Positions 47,253 through 59,532 of a stretch of DNA of 64,000 bases are shown piece after piece. Under the pieces are notes generated by a model, which did not search any database, was not told the origin of the DNA, and saw only the letters and a program-made list of their open reading frames with translations. This DNA is from Caprimulgus europaeus (Eukaryota > Chordata > Aves > Caprimulgiformes > Caprimulgidae), in contig OU015523.1 in NCBI GenBank assembly GCA_907165065.1, positions 114,850,246-114,914,245 on the forward strand, read 5' to 3'. Numbering within the stretch: the stretch's first letter is position 1; the number at the start of each line of letters is the position of its first letter. The translations under genes and the position numbers were made by a program.

Positions 47253-49454
47253 TTTAGAATATATAAAAAATAAGTGATGAAAATAATTTAGGCAGGGCAA
47301 GGAACTGATTTAGGATGAAGAAAAGTAAAAAGAAATTATAACAAGAAAGTGTAGTACTCAAATCTCATAAACTGCTAATGGTTTAGCCTGGGAACAAAAC
47401 CTTTTTTGAGTGTGGAGAGAAAAAATCATCGTGCTTTAGCTTTGTGAGGAGTGACAGATTTATTCTCCTGCTAAGATCCATATATCTATTTTCAGTATTT
47501 GTGGTTTATTCATTGGTTTAGGTCTGTGTAACAGACTGCTCAAATTGAGGAGCAATATAAAAAAAATGCTGTTATTGATATATGACTATATTAAAAACAG
47601 TGTAGAGTCCCTGTTTGGAGCAGACTCATTCCATGCAAATACACCTATGGCATGAGCTAGGAATAGACTACCTGGGCTAGGAAGCAGGATATCTGGGGCA
47701 ATGATCTCAAGGCAAACATGTATAGAGAAAACTTGCATGTTGGAATGGTGATAGAGCCCTTTACCCAGCAAGTCTCAGGAATAAACATATAATACTAACA
47801 GTAAGATTTCCAGCTGCTGCTCTCAGTTCCAGCACAGGGACACTGGGGCTAGTGAGGAATACAAGTGGTGAAGTTTTAGCCTTTCAAACTGTTGTTTCTG
47901 GCTGGCATTGGTTCTAGGTACAGAATCATCATCATGGCATCAGCAGTAGGGTCCTGTGGGAAGGCAAAGCCACAGCGTGGAACAGCTGTCTACAGGACAT
48001 ACCTGGTGAGAAGAGTCTTTCCCGCTGGTTGTTCTTATTCACTCCAGGATGATGATATGATGAGCTCTAAATTCCCTCACTCCAGCCTTGACTCCCTTCC
48101 TCCCTTTGTCACTCATTCTACAGCTGCTGAAATTCCACCTTCCCAAACCCACAGTATCCTATCTTCCCACAGCTGCAACTTCAATGCTATTCTTCCTTTC
48201 CCCCTTATACTCCTGCTCTCCCTTTCATGTGTTTCAATGTCTTTTTCACTAATCTGTTTCCAGCAACTCTTAAGTTGTCCCCTTTATGGCACATTTCTCT
48301 CCACTGCATCCTCAGTAATAATGAGTGAAGCACATGTCAACCCACCTTCCCTTCAGAGAATGCTTTCCCCAACTCTCCTATGTTCCTACTTTAGGGACAC
48401 CTGCCCTTCCTGTTTCCTTTTGCACTCCTGTCACAGTCACATCCTATCACTCCTCCCATAACACTCACAAAGTTCGTGTTTGGTATTTTTGCTTTGCTCA
48501 ATGAGCTACACACACTGGGGATTGGAGTGATATCTAACGTTTTGCAAAGACACCTGGAAGAGAAATTTAGAGAGGTTGCCCAAATGCTCAGTTAGTGCAA
48601 AACAATGTAGTTCCACTGAAATCAGTAGTATGCTTTCATTTACACCCCTCAGGAACAGGTCTTTCTTTTCAGGAAGATTATCCTCTTCCCTATTTGCTTT
48701 TGTAATCAACACTGAGCAACACAAGTCAGGAAGACAGACATATTCCTTTCCAAGAACCTAATTTTCTTTTCATTCCTATTTCTAAAATGCAACACCAACT
48801 CACAAAGTGATTTATTTTTTTATACATTTGACTCACACTAAGACAGTAAACACGGTCTGTTGGCTACTACCACTGTAGCTGTAAAGGGGGGAAAAGAAAA
48901 AAAATTGCACATTGAATAAATACTAGAATTCCCTTCATGATTCATACAGTAAATTTGCACTTGTTTTGTTTTGTTTTGTTTTTTCATGGTTGAAGTAACC
49001 AGAAAGTGCTGATGTGGTGGCAAAAGAAGCATCTGGGCAAACTACAACATATTAGTGGGCAGTGCTAAACTAATGTAAACATAAAATTAATAATATTTAT
49101 TTTTTTTAATTATATCTCAAAGTCAATATTAGTGTACACAGAAACAGGAAAGAGTGCCAAGAGCTGCCCAAGAATTAAGTAAACTAGCTCCAGAAAATGC
49201 TAAATACTCTCTCCTTCTGTTCCTTCTATTAATGTCAACACTGTCAGCTTTGCTGATAAATCTGTTCTTGGTAATTTATACAAAATATTCATATATAACC
49301 ATAAATGCACAAGGTCTCTTGCAAGCAAGGGTCAAAGTAAGGCCCTTGCCTTGTAAAATTCCCAAATGTAAGGATCGAAACTCAAACATGAGAAAATTAG
49401 GACAACAGAGGAGTTGAAATCAAAGGCCTGAGAGAGGAAGGAAAGAAAGTGATT

Positions 49455-49527
49455 GAGATGAGATGAGATGAGATGAGATGAGATGAGATGAGATGAGATG
49501 AGATGAGATGAGATGAGATGAGATGAG
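49455..49527. repeat. Pentanucleotide microsatellite (GAGAT)n, about 14.6 units
   Basis: There are 73 bp of perfect GAGAT repeat. On the minus strand it reads as repeated SSHLI codons, which is not a gene. Confidence 0.97.
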
Positions 49528-49786
49528 AAGAACAAGGATATTTCAGAGTACCTGATCCAGTCTATTTTCCAGACAACCTCTCAGTTGTCACCAGCCATCC
49601 ATGTTTTCTGTTCAAGTCAGAGTGCTACTAATTACAATCCTATTTATTGCCATAGTACCTAGAACTTTATGCACGGACAAGATTCCTTTTATAATCACCA
49701 TACAAATGTAGGACAAGATAATAAGACAGATTTTTGCAGGAAAAAAAGGAGCACCAAGTCCATTAAGTAGGCAAGTTGCAGAAATA

Positions 49787-49862
49787 AAAAAAAAACAAAC
49801 CAAACCATACCAAACCAAACCAAAACAAAACAATACAAAAAGACAACAAAAAAACCAAAAAC
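49787..49862. repeat. A-rich low-complexity tract (AACCAAAC-type)
   Basis: Runs of A with AACAAACCAAACC and CCAAAACAAAAC words. Similar shorter tracts occur at 9670-9705, 4395-4425 and, in complement (TTTTG)n, at 48961-48985 and 50488-50506. Confidence 0.8.
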
Positions 49863-50440
49863 CTTCAACTCTCAGAGCGAGAGTTTACGACAGCTGTAGT
49901 TTAGCAGTGAGGACTGACTGGATTACAGAACATCCTGATCATCAACCTGTTATTTTGGCCAACCTTCACGTTCTAGGTTGCCATATGTTTTCTTTCCCCA
50001 ACCCCTTGCAAAAAATTGTCACTGTGGCACCTTCCTTCCATTATCTGGAGCTTAGACTGGAGCATGTGGCTTCCTACACAGTGACCAGCAAGTGTTTTTC
50101 ATGGATCCCCTGGAAAAAAACCCCAAAGTTTCAACTGAGTGAGTAATGACAACGCTATTAGAGACATCTTTATGAACTTCAAGTGCATTCTCAACATGAA
50201 GAGAGTCCTTCAGCGATATGCAAATTCTATGCACAAGTAGAAGATACACACATTCTGAAGAAAAAAACCAACAACATATTGCTTGTTCTGAATTAATTAA
50301 TGTACTTAGTTATTTTGTTAGAAAACTTGTGAAAAAATCTGTATCTTTGTAAGAACTGGTATTACCCATCAAAAAATATTGGTTCTGGCAGGGTATAAGT
50401 TTGCTGCCTTTAGAATTTGACTTTTTATCTTAGAGTTTTT

Positions 50441-50461
50441 GGGGGGGGGGGGGGGGGGGGG
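50441..50461. repeat. Uninterrupted run of 21 G
   Basis: G21 is preceded by T5 and followed by TTGTTCTGG and T-rich sequence. It can form a G-quadruplex on the plus strand. Its length may be affected by sequencing error. Confidence 0.85.
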
Positions 50462-51604
50462 TTGTTCTGGTTTTTTGTTGTTGTGGGTTTTGTTTTGTTT
50501 TGTTTTTAATTCTGTGCTCCTTCTAATAATATTTGAAGTGACTGGAATTAGCACCCAAATTTTATGAGACTAAATGTTCTGATTTGTTTTTAATATTGAC
50601 AAAATATTGATATGGAGGCTTAGTGCCCTTGAATTCCATGGGAAATTCTGCAACTGGCTGATATAACTTGACAAGACAGTGTATGAGGGAAGGGGTAAGT
50701 CTAGTAAATCCCGTTCCTGAAAAGAAGGATGGAGACAATTAAAGATTGAACAATGTTCTGTTACACCAGTAGCTATTAGGATGACTAATTGTGTTGTAAT
50801 GGTTTTTGTACTCCCTTCTGCCTGTTTTCTTGCCCTGTGCTTAGATTGCAAACTCTTCTGGTCCATTGAGCCAGGACTTATGTGACCAGCTCCAAGTGTC
50901 TGCGTTGCACAAATTCATGCCTGTGTTAGTCACCCCGGTTTCCCTCTGTAGTCAATATCAAGGCAGTTCTAGGGCACGATTCACGTCATTCTGATCTGAT
51001 GTCTAAAATAGGTCACACGAATCATTCCCTGGAAACACCCCTCCATTGCCTAGCTGAGATGCTAGCGTCTCTAGCTGGGTGAGATTCATGCTAACATAAC
51101 TCCTAGATGTTGTGCAGGGTCAGATCCAGAATCAGGACAGCTAAGTTATTAGTTAGTCAGTATTAGACATTGGTTATCAAGGTTGTACGTTATTCCTAAG
51201 TTTAGTCTTTTTTTAATGCTTGAAGCACTGGGTCTGTATTCCTTTCAGATACAGTCAGTATTGGGTCACATCTGTGGTCTGTGGGTTTTTTGCTGACCAC
51301 AGACAACAAAACTCTGCTTATAAAGGAGCTATGGAGAGATGCTAGATCTCCTTATTCTTGGGCCAGTTCATTCTCCATTGGTCTGTGTTCTCTTCTTCCT
51401 TCCTAGAAGGACCCCTTTTCAGTTAAAATTTCTGCTAATTGCAACGTTACTACTTCAAGCCAGCAGCCTCCATTCAAGCTTAAATCTAAAAATGCCATAC
51501 AGTCTGTATGAAGCCATATGTTTGCAGTCTGACTAGATAATGCATGGACACATCTTTGTGAGTGTACAGATTTGTTACATGCTCAGCCTTGTAATAGGAA
51601 ACTC

Positions 51605-52175
51605 GCAGGTCGAAGGAGGTGATTCTGCCCCTCTACTCCACTCTGGTGAGACTGCACCTGGAGTACTGTGTCCAGTTCTGGAGTTCTCAGCACAGAAAAG
51701 ACATGGACCTGTTGGAACAGGTTCAGAGGAGAGTCACAAAGATGATCAGAGGGATGGAACACCTCTCCTGTGAAGAAAGACTGAGAAAGTTTGGATTGTT
51801 CAGCCTGAGAAGAGAAGGCTCTGGGGAGATGTTTTTGCAGCCCTTCAATACTTAAAGGGGGCCTGTAAGAAAGATAGGGACAGACATTTTACAAGGAACT
51901 TTAGTGATGGGATCAGGGGAAATGGTTTTAAACTAAAAGAGGGGAGATTCAGACCAGATATAGGAAGAAATTTTTTACAATGAAGGTAGTAAAACACTGG
52001 CACAGGTTGCCCAGAGAGGTGGTAGATGCCCAATCCCTGGAAATATTTATGGTCAGGCTGGACGGGGCTCTGAGCAACCTGATCTGGTTGAAGATGTCCC
52101 TGCTCACTGTAGAGGAGTTGGACTAGATGAGCTTTAAAAGTCTCTTCCAACCCAAACCACTCTATGATTCTATGA
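51605..52175 (+). repeat. CR1 LINE, 3' copy with intact terminus
   Basis: It begins in the ORF2 carboxy end ([20 protein letters not shown]) and ends with the canonical CCACTCTATGATTCTATGA at 52175. The frame breaks after RREGSGEM. It is a typical 5'-truncated insertion. Confidence 0.95.
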
Positions 52176-55100
52176 AAGTGAAAAGTTTTATTCCCATTGA
52201 ATGAAAAAACAATTTTCAGGCTGTATGATTCTTTCTGTGGTGATTTTGCTCTCTTTCACTTTCTTGTCATTCCCAGACAGAAAAAGAACTAAAAAATGTC
52301 AGATGTAGATTGCCTGAGAACTAGACTAACAAAATTGTCATGTTATTTTAATAATATGAGGAAACAAGAGTCTTTCAGTGGAGGAATTGCAATTAGGAAG
52401 GAAAGTGCTTAATCTTCCTATTATATCAAATTTTCATGTTCTATTTCCTCCTTTAATTTAAGGGACCGACCATGACATAATGATAAAAGTAGAGAATCTT
52501 TCAGCAAAGAATCATACTGGTTTTTTTCTATTCATTGTATGTCCTGAATGAAGAAAAAAAAAAACACATCTGCAAAAATCAGGAATTATTCTTTCAAGCT
52601 GCCTGCTGTGATTGCATGGGAAACATTATACAACTGATCACAAGCCATGATAGTGTCCCAAGTTAAGGTGGGATGGTGTGACTATGCACACTTCCACAAG
52701 TCAGTTGGCCAAGGCAACAAGTCTGATCCATCCCCAGTTCCATCCAATCCGAAGAAAGGGATTTCAGTGACTTCTGTAGGTTACAGATATTTGTAGGTAT
52801 CTCATCCTATAAAAGCTGTGAGCACTTCTGAACAGTGAACTTACTGAATGCAAGCTGCCTAAACTGGTTGTGTTCTTCAGCTGCTAATGGTACTGCACTG
52901 GTGGTACCGTGACAGCAATACTTCTGATGTACTAGTGCATGTTTCCCACAGCGCCACTGGTAAAGGGCAACTACTACAATCCTCATTTGTATTTGGGGAA
53001 ATGCAACACAGAAATTAAAATGGATGCAGCTCCAGAGGCAGAAATCTAAATGCAGGTGTCTAGAGAAGAACTAAGAGTCTGAGCTCACACAGCAAAGAAG
53101 CTCAGAGGGCAGCAAAGTTCACCCTACAGAAGACATCACTTAATTGCACTGGAGCCTACATTCACTGTACTGTTCATTCATTGATTATTATTAGTTCATT
53201 CATTGGTTATAATGGGACCTTAGACACTTGAAACTGTTCAGTTATTTCAACACAGGTGTCTAGATCACCTTTGATTTCCAGCTGCTTTGGCAGAAGTACG
53301 TGGGTCCTATATGTCAATCCTGTGCAAATGTGTCAGGTCCCCCAGTGCACCTCAGCTGGACGAGACTCCTACCTGGGGCAGAAGGATCAGGCCCAACAGA
53401 GGGAGCCAGACCATGACAGTTGGGGTTTGGTTTCTGCTTCCAGCTACCTGAAGATAAACTACTGCAAACTGATGTATTTGTTTATAGGAGGAGCCTCTGC
53501 TTATTGTTAATAACCAGTTTAACTCAATATCAACAACTAGCAGCATTTGAGATGCTGTAAATTCTTCTGCCCAACTGCTGGTTACAAGCCTTTTCCAGGT
53601 CCTGTGTCAGCCTTGAGTGTCTGCACCAGGCACCCTGTCACATCTTAAATGACATTAGATATCTCTGTGTGGGCAACTGAATCAAGTCTTTCTTGTTGAC
53701 TAAGACACCATTTTGTCTTTTTTGTTGGTAATTACTCTGGCAACCACATACCGTGTTTGCTTCCGTCCGGATCCCTGAGGTTCTGCTGCACTCTGCATAC
53801 CCATTGAATACAGTTTTATCTTTCTACTCTAAATATTAAATAATATCTCATTTGCATTGGTAATGGTTTTAAGCAGAGGCATTTAAATCAGAAGCAGCAA
53901 CTCTGCACATTCTTTTTATTTTCTCTCACTGATGCATTTATGCATAACTGAGCTGGTTGAGCAGAACAAAAGTAACTTCTTCATGTTTGTGAAATGTCAG
54001 TGTGGTATCTTTGGCATGGGATATTGGAGTCTCAGGAGAAGCTAAGTGCAGTAAGTTATTTTGTCCAGAAGTGGAGCTACAACCATTGGCTAGATGTGTA
54101 TGACGCACTCTCCACATGCCTTATGTACATGCTTTATTTGGTGATGGGGCAAAAATGACTCACTACTGTGTGGGTTGGCTATCAGCTCAGCTGAGCCTCC
54201 TAACTTCAATGCAGCTTCTTAATTGACTCTGACAAGTCCATATCTATCTTTTATATAATATTTTATAACACCCTAAGGTCAAAATAAAGTTCTGCTCCTC
54301 TCGCTTAACCTTCTTTTACAGAACATTAAAAAAATGGACTAAACCAGCTGGAACTAAGTATTATTTAGGTGAATGTACTGTAAAGTAACATTTTGTTTCT
54401 TAGCTGTAAAACAAACTGTAACAAACAAAATAACAAACTCTGTAAATATCAGAAAACCTGCCTTGCTTGTTAAGAAATGTAAAGCTGGTCAAATGCTATT
54501 GCCTGAGTGGTCGGCAAGTTCTTTCATTATTGGCTAGAGAAGTCACCAAGTATACCCACGTGGAACAACCAAAGCTGACGGTCACTGTTCTGCAGCGCGG
54601 GGTTGCCCTTACGTTAGGGAGTACTGTAGCTACGAAGAATGCTAATGCTCAGAGTTAGGGACTAATGAAGTAGATAATGATTTTAAAATAAAAATCTTTG
54701 TTAATATGACACTGTTCAGGAGCTGGACAAACTAATTAACTAGAAGCATTGTTTACCTGAAGCTCCTCTAATTTGTATGGCTCTGTTCCTCAATCAACAG
54801 GAGAAATTATTATCAGAAGCTATCAGGGAGTTCTCATGAGTACTCTGTCTTTATAATGAATTACAGGAAACACTAAATTTCACAGATAGAACATTATTAA
54901 AATGATAACTGGTGAATGCTAAGGCTGTCAGATGCCCAGGCTCTTGAGATACTGTTCATCTACCTGACTTTATCCATCTTGGTCTTGAGCATCTCATTCA
55001 GGCTAGTCATCTAGTAGCCATGGGGAAAGAGTGACCATGTGGTACCTCATGGTTGATTCATCTCTCCTTAGACATCTCTTTCAGTATTGAATGAATTATC

Positions 55101-57805
55101 CTCTGGAAATGCTAGTCTAGCATCCAGCTTAGTTTCAGGCTTAGCTTTTAGGTGACTAAAGTTAGAGAAGATGAATTCCATCCTTAGTTTTTATTTTGAG
55201 GAAGCAGGAACTAGCCTTTTTTTTCCTATATTTGTGTAGTGACTTGCCACCAGTTTTGACAAGCAGGCGTGGTTTATGGTGGAAAAAATAATGCACCACT
55301 ATTAGTGGGAGGTGAGAAGAGGACCACATGAGATAGAATGAAAGCAACAGACCAATTAGAAAAGACAAACATACTTCTTGCCACTGTTGATGCTCAAAAT
55401 CTTGTTTATGAGCAAGGAGGAAGCACAGCTTATTCAAGTATATGTATATCCAGTGATTCATTTTTAGTATACTTGAAATGTTATCATTCTAATAATTGTT
55501 AGACCAGATAGAATTGTTATAGAAAAAGAAAAAAGAATGCAGTTACAAGTGAATCTACATCTGGGTCTACCAGACACAGAATCTACCTATGGTAGCTTTT
55601 CCATCACTTAATGTCTGTAAGTTGAAGTTGCATAATCTAAAAATATTCTGCTGGAAGGAAGGAAGAAAGGAAGGAGGTAAAAGCTGCTCCTGAAAATGAC
55701 AGGGTAAAATCATGTAAGTTTCAGTTCTACAGGAAGGCTAACAAAATTTTTTGTCTATCAAAATTATGCTGACTCCCAAAGCAGGAGCAGCTGTTTGATA
55801 TCAGTGGTGAGAGGAAGTGTCTTCAGTTGCTCTCTGAGGAAGATCCCTGGACATTATCTTTCCTCAGAGATGAGATGGAATAGGCACACAGAGCCTTACA
55901 GATAGCTTTCATCTCCTTGTGCCTCCCTTAAAAAGCAAATGTGCCTGAACACCTATCCCATGTCCTGACCACTTTCCCTCATCTCCAACCTGAATTCCAG
56001 CTTCACCTCTATCTACTTTACTTGCCTCATCTTTCAAGCAGGACATCCTACACACCCGTCCCAAACCTCATTCCCCTCTCTCCCCAAACAGGTGTGATCT
56101 CTGCCCCAGCTGGAGCAAAAGCTGCTGCCCACCAGCATCCCCACACAGCTTTCCAAAGATAGGGCTCCCTTCCTACTATGAGAAGAATAATTCCTTTCTA
56201 TATCATTTGAAGCTGGGATGAAGCCCTGGATATCTCTTTTAGCTATTACTACTGATGTTCAGAGATACCCTACATGTCTACCTGCTCTATCACCACTTTC
56301 TATGTGCCCTATCACACTTGTATGGGTTTATCACACTGTTGGAGTTAAGAGGAGACCACGAGGCAATGGGAGAGACCATGTGATGTTCTGGTTTGGTTGT
56401 AACATGCTTATTCAGACTCAAGAAGTTTGTGAGATTGCATCTTTAGAAATGCAGTATACTTCAAATAAATAAAAAAAATTAAAAATAGAACTATAGAGCA
56501 AAATTGCTAATAGTGTATAATGTCCATGGGATGTAATAAATTAAGTTAAATAGATATTTTTTTTATTTAAAATTGCTCTGAAATGTGTGGAGGGAAAGGA
56601 GCTTATATCATACTAGTTTTATAAAGAAAAAAAAATGTGAGAACATTTTGCACTGAAGAAAAGGGAAAGAAATTCTAACCCCTGTAAAAATGATGTCATT
56701 GACACAAAGTGTATATTTTCACTATTGTTTAAGTAATGTGTTTATATACCTTTGATTGCTAATCTTTCCTATGCATCTGGGCTGTTTCACAGACCCCTGT
56801 AGTAAAACCAGACATTAATTCTGTGGACTTAGCTGTCCTTCTTAGTCAGCCTGCGTCTTCCTGGCATTTCTGAGCAATACTTTTTCCCAGATTAGATAGC
56901 ACATTCTCTGTTCTCTTCCAATTTTGACCCATTTCCAAACTATCCTCTTCCACTGCTCAGAATCTCACTTGGATCACTCCAGTCCTCAGGGTTCCATAGG
57001 TGAACTCACAGCTGTTATAAATCTAGAAGCTTGTTTTGTTTATGAACAAGTTTCTGAGCAACAAACATCTGCAATAGCAGCAAACTAAACCAGGGACTAA
57101 AAATATCTCTTCTGCTGCCATATGCATACTGGTATGAACTGAGTGCAATAAATAAAACATTAATCTCACCCTAACAAGTTAATATCTGTCAGCTTAGCCA
57201 AAGTAACTCATTATAACTTGCATTGTGGTACAAACACAAATGCAAACAGATCAGCTTAGAGTGCGACACAACTGAGCATCTTTCCACATCTTAGCTACCT
57301 TGTGATCCACCCACACTGTATGCCATTCAAGTTACTTGAAAACAGCTACACACATTTCTTATGCTGAAGCTTCTCTCTGTATACTCATGGGTTATGCTAT
57401 TTTATCTGAAAACCTAGGCCTTGGAGTCAGGTGAATGCCATGGCATCTCAGTTGCTTTATCAGTAAACTTACACATGGAAAAAAGCAACAAAGCAAACAA
57501 TAATCCTTCAGTACAATACATAACCCAATTCTTTTCAAAATCAAGAAGTCAGGTAAATAAAATCTTGAATATGTTATTTTAAAATGTAATAATTTTGGTC
57601 CATTCTCAAGATTTTGGAGTGCTCTAATTAGACATCACCTCTATGTCTTATGTCTCCATGGCTATTTCTAGTTGGAAAACTGTAAAACCAAAGCAGTGAA
57701 ATGAAGTTGTATGACACATATTAATCTCATCACTCAGGTATGTTGGGTCTATTTATGCCACTCTGTTCATGCAAGTTGATCCTGTCCAGGAGCCCACACT
57801 GAGGG
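52176..57805. other. Intergenic DNA, no gene seen
   Basis: Repeat-poor and AT-rich. It contains a GGAA-type short repeat at 55655-55677 and a C/T-rich stretch at 55945-56160. None of the frames (up to 99 codons) resembles a known protein. Confidence 0.45.
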
Positions 57806-58714
57806 AATCATAGAATCATAGAACAATTTGGGTTGGAAAGGGACCTTAAAGACCATCCAGTTCCAACCCCGCTGCCATCAGCAGGGACACCTTCCACTAG
57901 ACCAGGTTGCTCAAAGCCTCATCCAGCCTGGCCCTGAACACTTAGAGAGAGGAGCAGCCACAACTTCTCTGGGAAACCTGTTCCAGCATCTCACCACTCT
58001 CACAGGAAAGAATTCATTCCTAATATCTAATGTAAATCTACCCTCTTTCAGTTTAAAGCCATTTCCCCTCATCCTGTCAGTACACTCCCTGATAAAAAGT
58101 CCCTCTGCATCTTTCTTATAGGCCCCTTTTAAGTACTAGAAGGCCACTATAAGGTCCCTCCAGAACCTCCTCTTCTCCAGGCTGAACAACCTCAACTCTC
58201 TCAGTCTTTCCCATAGGAGAGCTGTTCCATCCCTCTCTTCATTTTTGTGTCCGTCATCTGGACACACTCCAACAGGTCCATGTCTTTCTTGTGTGGAGGA
58301 GTGCAGAGCTGGATGCAGTACTGCAGGTGGAGTCTCACCAGAGCAGAGTAGAAGGGCAGAATCCCCTCCCTTGATCTACTGGCCATGCTTCTTTCGATAC
58401 AGCCCAGGATATGGTTGGCCTTCTTGGCTACGAGTGTGCATTACCAGCTTATGTTTAGCTTCTAGCCCCCTAGTACCTCCACGTTCTTCTCCTCAGGGCT
58501 GCTCTTAATTCATTGTCTGCCCATCCTGTGTTTGTGCTTGGGGTTGCCCTGACCCAGGTGCAGGACCTTGCACTTGGCCTTGTTGAACTTCATGAGGTTT
58601 GCATGGGCCCACCTCTCAAGCCTGTCAAGGTCTCCCTGGATCCCTTCCCTCTAGAGTATCAACCACACCACTCAGTTTGGTGTCATCCACAAACTTACTG
58701 AGGGTGCACTCAAT
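57806..58714 (-). repeat. CR1 LINE, about 0.9-kb 3' copy
   Basis: It starts AATCATAGAATCATAGAAC (two complete octamers) and runs through UTR and ORF2 to about 58714 (CTTACTGAGGGTGCACTC). It is of the same young-looking subfamily as the 46.6-kb copy. Indels break the frame. Confidence 0.95.
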
Positions 58715-58790
58715 AACAGCTAGTTCCAGAGATGGCCTTTGGGGACATGGTTACAGGGCAAATCGCAAAGAGTTATAAGAGATTGCACTC

Positions 58791-58811
58791 ACACAAACAC
58801 ACACACACACA
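58791..58811. repeat. Short (CA)n microsatellite
   Basis: About ten CA units with one interruption (CACACAAACACAC...). Confidence 0.9.
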
Positions 58812-59392
58812 TGTAGTATAGTTGGAAAAGGCACTTTGGCGTTCATGTCTGAATATGAGTGAGGGAAACTCATCCATTGAGATAGGTACTAGTTGGTCCA
58901 ATGGGTATAATTCTTGGGAGAAAGCAATGGTGGTGGGACAGGCCTTGTTAAAGATGGTTTTTGATGGTTAAGCTACTGGTTGTTCTTTAACAGTAAGAGT
59001 CCTTAGCCAAGTCAACTCATCTTCATTTAGGCAAAAAGGAGGTCAGTCACTTCGGGGTGGGTGTTTGGGAAAAGGCCTCGGGGCTTTTGCCCTAGGAAAA
59101 AACCTGCTGCCTCCCAGAAGAAAGACTTGCCAGAGGAAAGGAGGGCACAAATATGCTAGATGCAATAGCTCTCCTCAGAGCTTTTCAGCATGCAGTGTGG
59201 TAGAAACTCAAATTTTACTGCAAAATCTTCCATTTCAGCAGAACTGCACAGGCAGCTTTACACACAGTCTACGAGATTCCTTGTTAAGGTATAATTTTCT
59301 TCACAAAATGTAACGTCACAGTGTACTTCATGGTCTCTACTCACCCCTATTCTTACACAATCCTCTTTCCCTACCAGCACTTCCTATTCCTC
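58812..59392. other. Intergenic DNA with a weak zinc-knuckle-like frame
   Basis: The plus frame 59065-59313 contains CQRKGGHKYARC (59128-59163), which keeps H-x4-C of a retroviral nucleocapsid zinc knuckle but lacks the second Cys and two residues. It may be a decayed gag trace or chance. Confidence 0.25.
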
Positions 59393-59532
59393 CACAGAAT
59401 CACAGAATCACAGAATATTAGGGATTGGAAGGGACCTCGAAAGATCATCCAGTCCAATCCCCCTGCCGGAGCAGGAACACTTACATGAGATCACACAGGA
59501 AGGCGTCCAGGTGGGTCTTGAATGTAAGAATG
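59393..59532 (-). repeat. CR1 LINE short 3' fragment
   Basis: Three CACAGAAT octamers start it, then TTGGAAGGGACCTCGAAAGATCATCC and GTCCAGGTGGGTCTTGAATG. The CTCGAAAGATCA word marks a CR1 subfamily different from its neighbour at 57.8 kb. Confidence 0.92.

Larger units (their letters stand above)
47253..51604. other. Intergenic DNA with clustered simple repeats
   Basis: Holds the GAGAT array, A-rich and TTTTG tracts, G21 and a pyrimidine-rich stretch (48.05-48.47 kb) that gives a spurious 189-codon frame at 47892-48461. No gene is seen. Confidence 0.5.

Noticed and set aside
47892-48461. 189-codon plus-strand frame rich in Ser, Leu and Cys
   Set aside because: It follows a pyrimidine-rich tract, has no domain or signal sequence, and the region shows no sign of an exon.
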